NCBI GenBank assembly: GCA_023512835.1
Contig: CM042089.1
Span: forward strand, 48,165,504-48,229,503
Length of the DNA: 64,000 nucleotides
Direction: 5' to 3'
Source of the DNA: Taxillus chinensis
Lineage: Eukaryota > Streptophyta > Magnoliopsida > Santalales > Loranthaceae
In this document: one piece after another, positions 21,730 to 34,165 of the stretch
Layout of the letters: each line of letters opens with the position of its first letter
Numbering within the stretch: position 1 is the first letter of the stretch
The notes under the pieces: model-generated
The model's input: the letters and a program-made list of their open reading frames with translations, nothing else
Told to the model about the DNA's origin: nothing
Databases searched by the model: none
Made by a program: the position numbers and the translations under genes

Positions 21730-23718
21730 TGTTGGAAATATAGGATTTGATGAAGCTGCCAAAATATAGTCTAAGTCTGGAGACTCGAAGAACCGAAGGT
21801 CAAAGAGTCGAAATTCGTAGAAGTGAAACTGTCATAGGACGTACTAGCAAGAGACTCGTAGACTTGTAGAGTCTGGAGACTCAAGGCGAAACAGTGATAG
21901 AACATTGTGACTCGTAGATCCAGGGTCGAAGGTCGTAGAGTCACAGTATGGAAAAGAGAGTGTTACTGTAAGTATCAATAAGCTCGGAGACTCGTAGAGT
22001 CGAAGAAGTGTTAAGAACAGTAACCAAAGCTAAATGACTCGTAGACTCGTAGAGTCCCCATAAATACTTAAGTCAATTAACAGAACTTGAATTATCACTA
22101 GACTCGAAGACTCGTAGAGTCGTAGGGTCAAAACCTTCTGACACTGTTAAGAAAATAGGACTCGTAGACTTGTAGATCGAAAGTCGTAGAGTCGAAGCCT
22201 TCGAATAGTGTAAAGAAAACCGGACTCATAGACTCGTAGATTGGAAGTCATAGAGTCGATGCCGTCGAACACGGTTAAGCAACTGGACTCGTAGACTCGT
22301 AGGTTGAAGTTCGAAGAGTCGATGCTATAAAGACTAGCAAACAAATGAAACTGTAACTCAAGGGTCGTAGAGTCGTAGACTCGTAGACTCAAGGGACACA
22401 GTCACTATAGAGAAATTGCCATACTTCTTGACTCGAAGATCGATGGTAGAGAGTTGTAGCTAAAGGGTCGTAGCTATACAGGAACTCGGTTTATGAGCCT
22501 CTGTGAAAGACTAAGGAAGAAAAGCAAAGTTGAAGACTCGTAGAGTTGAAGATCTTCAGACCACTTAGTCAAATATAGTAAACAGAGAGACCCGAAGGTC
22601 GCAGACCCGCAGAACTAGAGTCGTGGACTCGTAGCTACAATAATAGGTAGATTAGCTGGACTCGAAGAAGTCACACTAAGCGCCATTCGAAGAGTCGTAG
22701 ACTCGCAGAGTCGTAGATTTCAGTTAATAGAGTGACACAAAAGACTAATCCAACCTAAGCTCCTGCCTCGGAGACTCGAAGATATGAGTCATAGACTCGT
22801 AGAAACGCTGTAAAGCCTGAAGCAAACTTTTGCCACTTTCAACGGGATCTAATTGAAATTTTCGAGTCACCAAACCTACAACGCATCTACCTTCAATGCA
22901 AACTTACAACCCTAAACACAGTCACTTAGCGACATTGTCAGCTAGGGTTTGTACAGCAAGTTTGCGCCGTCCCGAGCAGTTGAGCGCATTAATTTTTGCC
23001 AACTACCATCCTCAGATGAACGTCCAAGATCAACTGCATGCCAAATACCCAGTATGGGCATCTGATCTGTAAATCAAAGCAGATCAACCCATCCCCTGAC
23101 ATTCCGCATTTTCAGTGGCGGGAAGTCAGTCTGTCGGGATGGACATCATGGCGCACGAGCACTTTAATCTTAAAAATATATCTTTCACGCACTTAACAAC
23201 AAAATCAAGAGTTTAACCTCTCTCTAAAAAGAAGGAAACACACAGAACACGAGATAATGGTTCTGACATACTTGAAAGAAATAATTTTTGGTGAACCAAC
23301 ACAAGTGTTACAAAGCAAGAGAGAGACTCTGAGAGAATCCTTCTAAGTGTTGTGCACCGCGGTGAACCAAGAACAAGAGTAATCCATCTGATTATTCAAG
23401 AACCTCTTGTTCATCAAAGATCTAGCACTTCCATTAAGTCTTGATCTTTGTGTTGTCTGTTATCCACACTTCGATCTATCATAAGCCTTCTCTTTCACAA
23501 CTGAGATCTGAAGAGAAAAGAGCATTTACTCTTATTTCAGTTTTGTCTGATAGTTCATCATCACTCACGTTATCCTCAATACTACTATCATCCTTTCCAT
23601 AAATACTTCCATCGTAGTCATCTGTAGAGGAATCCAAAACCAGCTAATAATCTAGCTTCCGCACGCAACGAAAATCTATTCACCCCCCCCCCCCTCTAGA
23701 CTCACTTTGGGACCTACA
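21730..23718 (+). repeat. 5' LTR of Copia B
   Basis: The LTR is 1989 bp, from TGTTGGAAATATAGG to GGGACCTACA. From about 21780 to 22800 it is built from degenerate copies of 'gactcgtaga' and 'gagtcgtag', many forming the palindrome GACTC-GTA-GAGTC. A C-run (23682-23694) lies about 25 bp before the end, as in LTR A. Confidence 0.92.
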
Positions 23719-23720
23719 AT

Positions 23721-23732
23721 TGGTATCAGAGC
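23721..23732 (+). promoter_or_regulatory. primer binding site, element B
   Basis: TGGTATCAGAGC starts two bases after the LTR and is complementary to initiator methionine tRNA. Confidence 0.92.
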
Positions 23733-23760
23733 AAGTTTTACAACTCCGTAGAGATCCTTA

Positions 23761-26354
23761 ATGGCCGACATGGATTCCAGCAGTGTAGCACCTGCTCCCG
23801 AGCAAGCTCCAGTTCCTATTGAGGAACTTGAAGCCAGTCGTGCTCCAGAGGAAGGAGCGACTGGAGACCAGGAGCCAGAAGAACCGAGTACCAGCAGCAA
23901 TAAGAAAGAACAAGAAGACTTCTATGATGTCTTGCCTGGCTCATCCTCCCAAGTACCTATGTGCACACCCCACATTTTTCCAAATGGAAAGCGAGAATGA
24001 GAGCACACCTAGACATGCTCGACACCTATCTCTGGGAAACAATAAAGAACGGACCTTTCACTCCAAAGAGTATGCAGAGAGGTCGGCTAATGACGAAAGG
24101 CCCAAATAGTTGGTCTATGGTGGAGCAGAGGAAAGTAAAGCTCGGCTTCAAGGCAAAAGCCATACTTTTCTCTGCACTTGATGATGACATGTTCACGGAT
24201 GTGCAGGATCTTGAGACTGCTAAAGAGGTATGGGACAAGCTCTGTCTCATCTACGAAGGAGATGAGCAAATACAGGACAACAAGATCTCCATGCTCAAAC
24301 AAGAGTATGAAGCCTTTAGATGTGAACCGAAGGAGTCATTGGACAATATCTATAAACGGTTCACAGGTCTGATTCAACGGATGAAGACTTACAACGTTGA
24401 GATCTCACAGAAGAACAAAAATGACAAATTTCTGAGATCTCTTCCCTTGAGACTGCTGATAAAGACATCAGCCATCCATCAGCTGAATGAATGGAAGACT
24501 TGTGCTTTGGAAGCACTATATGGGGACCTCAAGACGTTTGAAATGCAAAAAGAAGAGCTTGAGGCATTTGAGAACCCTTCCAAGAAAAAGGAGAAGTCTG
24601 TTGCCTTTAAGGCTGCTGCTGAACCATGGGAGGCATCTTCAAAAGAGGAAGAAGATGAAGCAGATGAACTTGGCTCAAAGAGTGCCTCAGATGAAGAAGT
24701 GGGATTTCTGATCAAGAAACTGCTGAAGAGAAGGGGGAACTACAGAAGGAAAGCAAGACAGTCATCCTCACCTTTTTCTAAGGGAAAAGATAAGGACAAG
24801 TTGCAATCCTATCACTGCTACAAGCCCGGCCACTTCGCTGCTGACTGTTATAAGCTGAAGAGGGTGAAAAAGGAGGCAGCTGAGCAGAAGAAGAAGACCA
24901 AAGGCTCCTCAAGCAGAAAGGATGACAAGAAGAAGAAGACGCTTGTCACTAACAAGTTTAACAGTGAAACTGAGGAGGAAGAAGAATCATCAGATAAGGA
25001 GAAGAAGGAAAAAGGTCTCATCTGCATCATGGCTGACCATTCACCTCTCCTTAAGGTAAGAACTTATGAACAGCTCTACATTGATTATGAAGATACCTAT
25101 AGAGCTCTTAAAGAAATGGAGGAACAATTTCTTCCTATAAAAGCTGACAAAGAAAGATACTATTCTAAACTGGAACGGCTTTCATGTGAATATAGAGACT
25201 CTATAGATGATTATGAAAGAACAGAGAGAAGATTAAGGGCTGAAGTGAGTGAGATGAGAAGCACACACGATGATCTTTTGGACAAAGCTGGTCAACTAAA
25301 AATGGCTAATAAAGACATCGATAGGCTTGAAAAGGAACTAGTTGAAACCAAAGTGGAACTGGAAAAGGAAAGACAAATCCATCAAAAGTGGCAAGACTCT
25401 GCTGAGATTGCAGCTCACTTTAGGACTACTCCAGATGTTAAAGGTCTAGCCTTAGGTCTAGGTTTCTCAAAAGACCAAATAGCCAAGGCCCAGACCTACC
25501 CTGTTCAGACCAAGTGTCTTGTTGGCTTTGTTCCTGCTGGCAGTGTGCTCGTTGATTGTGGAAAGGAGGTATCAATGGCTGTTGCTAGTTCACCTACACC
25601 AGTGACACCCGAACTCAAAGATCTGGGTACTGTTGCATCTCAGGATAGTGATGCAGTAATTGCTAAGAAAGAACTGAAAGCTGAACCCTCAGTCAACCTA
25701 TCCTCTACATCCCAATGCAAGGGTAAGGGTGTAGTTATCTCAGAGACAAAACCAAGTAGACACACTACTAAATTTGAGACTGGTTCATCCAGCAAGGCTG
25801 CTGCCTTCCAGCCTAAGTTTGTCTCTGAAGAAAGAGTTAAGAACGGTCTAGGATATGTGAGAAAACCTAGGAAACCTCTTAACACTCCAGTAAAACCCTT
25901 GAGACAGAGTGTTCAACCTAAACATGTAACGTGCCCCATCTGCTGTGAAGTTGGACACCTCTCCTATCAGTGCAGATTCTACCCTGAGTATCTTATGAAG
26001 GAGATTACGATAGAAATCAGGGTAAACCTTAATGTCACTAAAAATCTGTAGTGCAACAGCATCGCTGATAGGAAGAAACTCACCAGGCACACACAAGCTA
26101 CCCATTCAAAAGACTTAAAGACCAAGCCTGTGAAGAAAGCTGTCAAACCTGTGCCTATTAAAGCTACCAAAGATAACAATAAGAAAGGAAAACATGCTGA
26201 AAATCTGAAGATTAATCCTGAAAATGAATCTAATGAAGGATCACCAAGATTAGCATGGAAAGTTAAATCTGCCTCTTCTTATTGGAAACCTAAATTGTCA
26301 ACTGTAGCTTTCACTTACCCAAAGCCCAATCTTAATTGGGCCCCCAAGACTTAG
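23761..26354 (+). pseudogene. gag: Copia B gag
   Basis: ATG 23761 starts 'MADMDSSSVAPAPEQAPVP'. A frameshift near 23958 moves to the long frame 23961-26051. The UBN2 capsid-like region has 'FSKWKARMRAHLDML' and 'VQDLETAKEVWDKL'. The first zinc knuckle, 'YHCYKPGHFAADC' (about 24810-24850), has lost its first Cys. A charged coiled-coil-prone region follows ('DRLEKELVETKVELEKERQI'). The second knuckle 'CPICCEVGHLSYQC' (about 25931-25974) is a complete CX2CX4HX4C. A TAG at 26049 interrupts, and the frame then continues to 'NWAPKT' and TAG at 26352, the same type of Gag end as in A. Confidence 0.88.
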
Positions 26355-26418
26355 TTGCTCGTTGTGCAGAACAGTGCACTGAGCTGAAAGCAGCCACCGG
26401 AAACAAAAGATTAATTCC

Positions 26419-29400
26419 AGCCAGTGGTATCTTGATAGTGCCTGTTCTGTGCACATGACAGATGATGCCTCTCTATTGAATGAGGTAAGAGAGGTTACAG
26501 CTTCATCTGTCACTTTCGGGGACAATAAAAAGGGTAAGATTGTTGGTAAGGGTACTCTCTCTAATGGTTCTGTGTCCATTTAGAATGTATCTATTGTTCA
26601 AGGTCTTAAATATAACCTGTTGAGCATAAGCAATTGTGTGACAAGAGTTATGAAGTTTTGTTCACTAAACACACCTGCACAGTTATGGACCCTGTCTCCA
26701 GAGAGGTGAAACTAAATGGGCATAGACAAGGTAATGTCTACAAGTTGGTCTTTGGTAATGCTCAATCTGATGAACCAATTTGTTTTCTGTCCAAAGCTTC
26801 ACCTGAAATTAGTTGGTTGTGGCATAAGAGATTTGGCCATTTAAACTTTAAGACTATGTCTAAACTGGCATCTCTAGATTTGGTTGAGGGCTATTCTTTT
26901 AAGAGTATAGATAAAACCTCAATCATACAACCACTCGAACTTTTGCACATGGACCTATGTGGACCAATAAATGTGTCTTCCTTATTTGGTGCATGATACT
27001 TTCTTACAGTAGTAGATGACTATACCAGATACACATGGGTCATGTTTCTCAAAAACAAAACTAAAACATTTGAAAATCTTGTTGAACTCTTCAATTGGGT
27101 CACAAATGTTAAGAGTCTCTCTATTAAGTACATTCGTAGCGATCATGGCAAGGAATTTGAATTTTCTGATATGTTAGAGTTTTGTACTGAACATGGTATC
27201 CAGCATAATTTCTCAGCACCAAGAACTCCACAACAAAATGGAGTAGTTGAAAGAAAGAATCGAACATTAGTTGAAGCAGCTAGAACCATGTTGACAAGAG
27301 CTCAGTTCCCAAAATCCCTATGGGCTGAAGCTGTTGCCACTGCTTGTTATGTACAAAACAGAACTCTAATTAACAAACGAGCCATGAAAACACCCTATGA
27401 GTTATGGAAGGGAAGGAGACCAAACATTAGTCACCTACGGATCTTCGGGTGTACTTGCTACATTCTGAACAATGCCAAGGATTACTTGAATAAGTTTGAT
27501 GCCAAATCAGATGATGGATATCTTGTTGGATATTCCATGACTAGCAAGGCTTATCGTGTATTTAATAGAAGAACCAAAGTTGTTGAAGAGTCTATTCATG
27601 TCTCTTTTGATGAGACTAACCATGGAATGCAGAAAGGAGACACCAATGTAAATGAAGTGCAGGACATTGTCATTTTAGAAGACCAAGACACAGATAATCC
27701 CACTACAACAGAGACAAGGGAAGATGCACCTGAACCTGATGAACACAGAGCTGAATCGGTTGCTGAGGAACCAAGTCAAAAATCAGCAAAAAACCATGAA
27801 TTTAACATTCAACCTGTTCAGACTCAGCCACTTTTACTAGCCTGAGAACCTGACATTGAGCAATTGGGTATCCATCATGAAGAAAGAGAAGACCTTCCAA
27901 AGACAAGAAGAAGGTTAAAGGACCACCCTTCTGAACTGATAATTAGAGATCCAACTGCACGAGTTAAAACAAGGGCTGCCACACTTCATGAAAATCTGTA
28001 TATGTGCTTCCTATCACAAGTGGAGCCAAAATTAGCGGACGATGCAGTTCAGGATCACCATTGGATTGATGCAATGCAAGAAGAATTAAATCAGTTCAAA
28101 AGACAGAAAGTATGGGAGTTGGTCAACAGGCCCAGATCACAGCAAGTCATTGGCGTGAAATGGATTTTCAGAAACAAACTTGATGCTGATGGTGTTGTAA
28201 TCAGAAACAAGGCCAGACTGGTTGCAAAAGGGTATAGACAAGAAGAAGGAATCGACTATGATGAAACCTTTGCACCAGTTGCTAGACTGGAGGCCATTCG
28301 CATGTTCTTAGCATATGCAGCATTCAAGGACTTCAAAGTTTATCAGATGGATGTCAAGAGTGCTTTCTTGAATGGAGACCTCCAAGAAGAAGTCTATGTT
28401 GAACAACCACCCGGATTTCTAGCGTGGTATGAAACATTGTCAGAGTTTCTGATCAAAAATAAGTTCAGAAAAGGTAAAATTGACCCCACACTATTTCTCA
28501 AGGAAGGAAAAGGATCACCCTTGATAGTCCAAATCTATGTGGATGACATCATATTTGAATCAAGGGACAAAAAGCAATGTGAAGACTTCTCCCATCTAAT
28601 GAAAAGTGAATATGAAATGAGTATGATGGGAGAACTCTCATTCTTCCTTGGATTAGAGGTCAAGCAGTTGGAGGATGGGATCTTTATCAGTCAAACCAAA
28701 TACACAAAGGAGATTCTGAAGAAGTTTAAGATGACTGATGTGACACACATGAAAACTCCCATTCCTACAAACGCCAAACTAGATATGGATGAAGCAGGCA
28801 AGGAGGTGGATATCTCAGAATACAGAAGTATGATTGGATCCTTGCTGTACATAACAGCAAGCAGACCTGACATACTATTTGCAACATGCATCTGTGCCAG
28901 ATACCAAGCTAATCCCAAGGAATCCCACTTGTCACATGTCAAGAGGATCATGCAATATCTGAAGGGAACTGAGAATTTGGGACTATGGTATCCAAAAGAG
29001 TCTGATTTTAAACTGAGAGGATATTCAGATGCAGACTTTGCCGGATGCAGGATTGATAGAAAGAGCACAAGTGGAACATGCCAACTTTTAGGCAACAGAC
29101 TTGTATCCTGGTTTAGCAAGAAACAGAATTTAGTTTCAACCTCCACAGCGGAAGTTGAATATATTGCTGCAGGAAGCTGTTGTGCTCAATTGCTTTGGAT
29201 GGCCAGTCAACTATCAGATTATGGGTTTGACCTGAAGGCCATTCCTCTGTATTGTGACAATACAAGTGCCATTGCAATTTCCAACAATCCTGTTATGCAT
29301 CCCAAAACCAAGCACATTGAGGTCAGACATCACTTCATACGTGATCATGTGCTAAAGAAAGACATTTCTCTGGAGTACATATCCACTTATGATCAGCTTG

Positions 29401-29483
29401 CCGACATATTCACCAAACCACTGCAAGAAGCCAGGTTCAATGAACTTCTGACAAAACTTGGCATGTTAGATTTAAATTCATAA
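26419..29483 (+). pseudogene. pol: Copia B pol (PR-INT-RT-RNase H)
   Basis: Protease is 'QWYLDSACSVHMTDDASLL' at about 26419, in a frame different from gag. Integrase starts 'WLWHKRFGHLNFKTM', but the segment holding the second half of its zinc finger (Cys pair) is deleted between 'DLVEG' and 'YSFKS'. D-D-E residues are in 'HMDLCGP', 'RSDHGKEF' and 'NGVVERKNRT'. The frame 27864-29483 (539 codons) carries RT and RNase H. RT lacks about 25 codons between 'VEQPPGF' and 'AWYETLSEF', removing the [14 protein letters not shown] block, and has 'YVDDIIFES'. RNase H ends '[18 protein letters not shown]', stop at 29481. The long open frame suggests recent activity in its source lineage, but the deletions preclude function. 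Confidence 0.9.
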
Positions 29484-31307
29484 GTCTCATAGCATGTCTT
29501 GTGGTTCATCTTTAACTAATTACCTGTGCATAAACATAAGTATGGCACTGTTAATTACCGTTTATGTCTCCTTGAAAATTAGTAATGGCTAAGTGTGATT
29601 CATGCATATCTACTGCGGGAAAGTGAGAAATCACGTGGATGAAACTTGCCACCTCTGAACCTGGTTCAAGTCTTTTGTGCAACCTGTCATGAACCCTCAA
29701 GTCTTGAGTGAAATGAGTTCAATTCACCTTATGTTTAAATCAGAAGATATTCCCGCTACTTGTTATTTTATTCTGAGTGAATATCATTTGTGTGGTATTG
29801 CATTCATTAACTAGCAGGAACTGTTGTATCTCATGGTACTGTTGGCTTGCACGTAAAGGATCCTCAATGATTTAATGCTCAAAGGATGACTGAGACTGTA
29901 GTATTTGAGAATCATAAAAAGCCTATTACTTAAGAAGAGCCACTACCCTTCACTAGAAAAAGGCAAGGTGAAAAAGGCAAAGGCTAGATAATAGATTGAC
30001 TGCCTATCTTAGGGGGAGTCCTCACTATTCTCCCAGTTTGTGTCTCTGTTAAAGTAATAGCTGGAGTTAAAATTGTATGGTCATGTAATTCAAAAAGATA
30101 TTGTGTTGAGCTCTGTCCTTATAATAAGGCTCATGAATAAGCACTGAAAATTGGTGCTCTACTAAGAAAAGAGACAACTCACATAGACAATCTGAATGAT
30201 TAAACTCCAAACTCTACCTATAATGTGTTGTAAATTAGACAAGGATAGAGTGTGTGTTCCGATTCTCAATAGGACCATCTTGTCTCTCAAGTCATGTATG
30301 CTGAACTGAAAATCATTGTTGGATCAGGGTTGTGGTAAGATTCGGTTGACCATGAGCTTACCAAACAGTGTAATTCTAGTTCCTGAATCAAGCTCACATG
30401 CTGATCCGAGAGTGAGAGGGTGAGGACGTCACTGAGTGAGTTTTGCTAAATATGTGAGGAGACTCAGAATTCATGACTGGGTTTTTATAATTGATAAATC
30501 ATGGTTTGCTAGTTGCTATGTTAACATAGTGATCATTTTCTCGCACAAGATGTAGTGTGGTGAAGTACTTAGTCATTTCTAAGGTAAATGGAGAGTTGAA
30601 TGGTAGTGATGCAGTAGGCATACACATAAACCAGGTATTACGGAGGAAAGAAATCAAGTTCTGAATATGTAATTTCAATTCCACTCACAACACTGTTCAT
30701 TATGAATAATATTCTGTGAATTGCCATATACATCTAATGTGTATTGTTAAGTGTTTAAAAAGTCCAGAGAAATCCGCCGCTTGCTAAATTCGCAGTCGAC
30801 CGCGAAGCAAACTGCATCGAAGAACTGCGGGATCGAAAACTGTTGCGTCGAAGCCTCGAGGGTCGTAGCCTTGAAGCATCCTAACGTAGCTTCGTAGAGT
30901 CGTAGGCCAAAGTATCAAAGCGAGACGGAGTCTGTCACTTACTTTTCAAGCATCGCAGACACATCAGCACGTCACTGTGCACTTAAAATGGGAGTTACAC
31001 CTACTTAAGGGGTGACATGGATTCATTGCTTGAATATTCCATCGGGTGGATCCGAATAATCAAATGACGGGTTAGAGAAAAGAACGCGAACCATGAGGAC
31101 GAACCGACAGAGTGAGTGACTTCTATGATACACTTCTCAACTCACATATAAGTCACTGATAGAGACGGAGCTCAAAGGTAAGTTCGTCGTTTTCAAACTC
31201 GAACCCTAACCCTAGAACTCTCTCTTTCTCTCTTTCTCTCTCCCCTGACCAACTTTGAACCTTACAATCTCTCTCTATGAGTGTCTCTTTCTCTCTCTAC
31301 AAGCTCA
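29484..31307 (+). other. spacer between pol and ORF3 of element B
   Basis: No supported gene is present. A purine tract 'agggggagtcc' is near 30010. From about 30775 to 30910 the sequence has the same 'cgaagcctcgagggtcgtag' and 'cgtagagtcgtagg' style as B's own LTR U3. A (TC)n tract (about 31215-31290) directly precedes the ORF3 start. Confidence 0.65.
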
Positions 31308-31813
31308 ATGGCAGGACCAAGCTCATCGATGGCCGACGACCTACGCAACATCGTCCCGGGATTCATTATCGACTAGGAAGCCATAGGCAATGCCAAAGTC
31401 AGCTGGCTGGACGAGTTTAGAATCCGCCTCGATGAAACCGGTATTGTATCCGTCTACTTAGGGATACAAGACTTACTGATAGAAGATGTCTCGGAATTGT
31501 ACGAGACCATGGCATTCGCTGGAGACGACCTGGTGGGAACTGTACACGGAGTGGAGGTTCGTATCTCTGCCGAAACAATCCGAGATGCACTTCCACTTCC
31601 AAAAGGTACCTTTGATCCTCTTCCTAGTCTTTCCAGAGAAGAGTGTAAGTCTTTTCTTGGGTACTCCAATCCCAGAAAGCAAGGTCGGGGAGCCCTGAAG
31701 ATGGGTTTTTCCAGTCAGACACTGGTGACTCTCATAGTCACCGGACAGTGCCTGTTGTGTAAGAAGACGGCTCATGACCCTGCAAGTCATGAGCAGATGA
31801 AGATCATGTGTAG
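31308..31813 (+). pseudogene. ORF3 of Copia B, N-terminal exon-like part before nested element C
   Basis: ATG 31308 begins 'MAGPSSSMADDLRNIVPGF'. A TAG at 31374 stands where element A has Trp ('IID*EAIG' against 'LVDWAGI'). The domain then runs 'SWLDEFRIRLDETGIVSVYL' and 'VHGVEVRISAETIRDALPLP', matching A (20625) and D (56709) along its length. Chromovirus C inserted after 'MKIMC' at 31813. Insertion plus the 5-bp duplication is 8607 bp, divisible by three, so the frame continues unchanged at 40421. Confidence 0.82.
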
Positions 31814-33767
31814 TGTCACGCCCCAGATTTCCAACCCGAGGAGACCGGAACGTGACCCTCCCTTTATCCGGGTTTGGACAAAGGGGTAGAATACAATATA
31901 CACTTCACATTTCTTTTCAGAAACCAAAATCATAAAATTATTTAATTGAAACCACATGCCTTTATTATGTTTCAATCTTCATTACAATATCTCCCCCACC
32001 TGGGGTTACAATGCCTCAACAAAATTACATACCGCAAATAACACAAAACAAAGCCACAAAATGGAACTCTTCCACCTTGGTGTTCCCACCTAACGCCTGT
32101 AGGTTCCTGCAAGAAAACACACCATAGTAGGAGGGGTGAGCATCCACGGCAAGTAGGGATCATGTCTCCCCAACCCATCCCATGCTCCTAGCATCTACAT
32201 GCCATGTGTACAAGTGCGGTGTCGTGTTACAATCATTTCAATAGACATAACAACAACCACATCAACAATTACAATCTGCCATCGCCACACAGGCTAACAC
32301 TTTAACAACAAGTGATTTAACCGCTCTTCACCGCCCCTGGCCAAGTTATTTAACCGCCTCTTCAGGCCAAGTGATTTAACCGCCTCTTCAGGCCAAGTGA
32401 TTTAACCGCCTCTTCAGGCCAAGTGATTTAACCGCCTCTTCAGGCCAAGTGATTTAACCGCCTCTTCAGGCCAAGTTTCCCTGGCCTCACAGGCTAACAC
32501 AAAACGGTCCCGGGCTTCCACGGCCACCGGGTGTACAAGCAACCACACGGCACATAAGGCCATACAGGCATAACATCAAACACTTAATATGCTTAGTCAC
32601 ACGGGAATAACGTCGAACACTTAGCATGCACATATTCACAGGCTCACAAACCCAGCCACACGGATATTATTTCAGACACGGAATATACATAGCCTCACCA
32701 GGCATTATTTCAAACACGTTCGAGCATACACACAGGCATATTCATACAGGCATATCCACACCGGCATTTTATCAAACACTTAACTTGCACTAACCACCCA
32801 ACCTCGAAATCACACCAATACGCCACCGAAGGCCAACATCCATATAGGAGATCACACCTATATGGATTACATATGTATATATAAACAGATATAGCCCAGA
32901 ATCTGCCCTAGGACCCTAGGACGAGAGGAGGGATTAGGAAGAAACAGAACCCCTACCTTAAAGAAGATCTTCCTTGCTCCCGCGCCAAACGCCGTCCTCC
33001 CCACGCAAGATGCTCCGGCAGCAACCAGCAACTCCCCTTCCCTCTCTCTCTCTAGCTCTCTCTCTCTCTCCAGGCAGCAGTGCAGCAAAGGAACACAAGA
33101 ACCCTAAACTCAAACTCAAGCCCTCCTTATATAGACACCATCCACATCAAAACGACGTAGTTTTGATTAAGTAAACCCAGGATCAAAACGACGTAGTTTT
33201 GATCACACAAGTTAGCACCTATCCGCACCCATATAGGTCAAAATACTCAGAATTTCAACATGGTCCTTTGGAAAAAGATCATTAGAATGACAAAACCAAG
33301 GGAACCATGCAAAAATATGCCTGCACGCCAATTTGAACGCCAATTCCCCAATTGGCGTGCAGCTCCAAATGCACCCAAACTTTACCCCAAGTCTCCTTGC
33401 ATCTTGTAGAGGCCTGAGAAGCAAAAATATGCTTGCACGTGAAATGGGTGAATTCACGTGCAGCTCCAAATGCTCTGAAATTTCTGTGGTAGATAGAGGA
33501 CCTCATTCTAAGAAACTTTTGTTCTTGCACGCCAATTGTTTGAGGCCATCTACTAGGTCAAAAGTGAGCTCCAAGATCAGCCAAAACAGCTTAAAACCGC
33601 CTGTAAACGCATAGCATCTTCCTAGGGCATAAATGTACGCTATCGCTTGACACATGCACCTCTCAAAAGTCCCCTCTTGGGCTCATCTCTTACCTTAAAC
33701 TTGTGTACCAACATCCAAGGTGTTTGTGGTTAACTCCTTACACACGGGTTACACACGGGTCATTACA
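31814..33767 (-). repeat. 3' LTR of element C
   Basis: This 1954-bp LTR is nearly identical by eye to 38470-40415. It contains the 26-bp tandem array (about 32308-32472), TATA on the minus strand near 33128, palindromes at 33147-33166 and 33183-33202, and the two hairpin-forming inverted repeats near 33325-33465. Confidence 0.92.
32308..32472. repeat. 26-bp tandem array in C 3' LTR
   Basis: Six units have core 'tttaaccgcctcttcagg'. The first is degenerate ('ctcttcaccgcccctgg') and the last four are identical. Confidence 0.93.
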
Positions 33768-34165
33768 TCCTCTCCCCCTTAAGACTTTTCGTCCTCGAAA
33801 AGAAATGACATACGAGGAAAACAAACACAAGCTACCCATTTGCCACACGGCGAGCTACAACACCCAAATGGGTCATACACCGCACACAGCACAACAGCAC
33901 ATAACAGTACCACCATAATCCATAACCCCAATAATGCATATAACACATGTCCGCATGTCACGAATACACATCTCAAATGAGAACACATGTCTTTAAAAGA
34001 CAACACAAATAAACCAACTAATACAAGAAAACACATCACAAGAAAACACATCACTATCCCTTGGCCAACAGCCACCTCCCACGCTTAAGATTGTTCGTCA
34101 TCGAACAATTCCGGGTGCTGCTCACGCATCACGGACTTACGTTCCCATGTCTCCTTCACAGGACA
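33768..34165 (-). pseudogene. C: purine tract, 3' UTR and chromodomain tail relic
   Basis: On the minus strand 'aagggggagagga' (33768-33780) abuts the LTR. Upstream, 34085-34165 reads 'ETWERKSVMREQHPELF' ending 'DDEQS' and TAA, matching the end of G1 pol (6714-6785). A second, LTR-proximal 'LFEDEKS' reading lies at about 33783-33805, also as in G1 (6385). Confidence 0.75.

Noticed and set aside
32308..32472. Regular 26-bp repeats suggesting a CRISPR array
   Set aside because: Units are contiguous with no spacers, lie in plant LTRs and recur in each LTR; ordinary tandem repeats.
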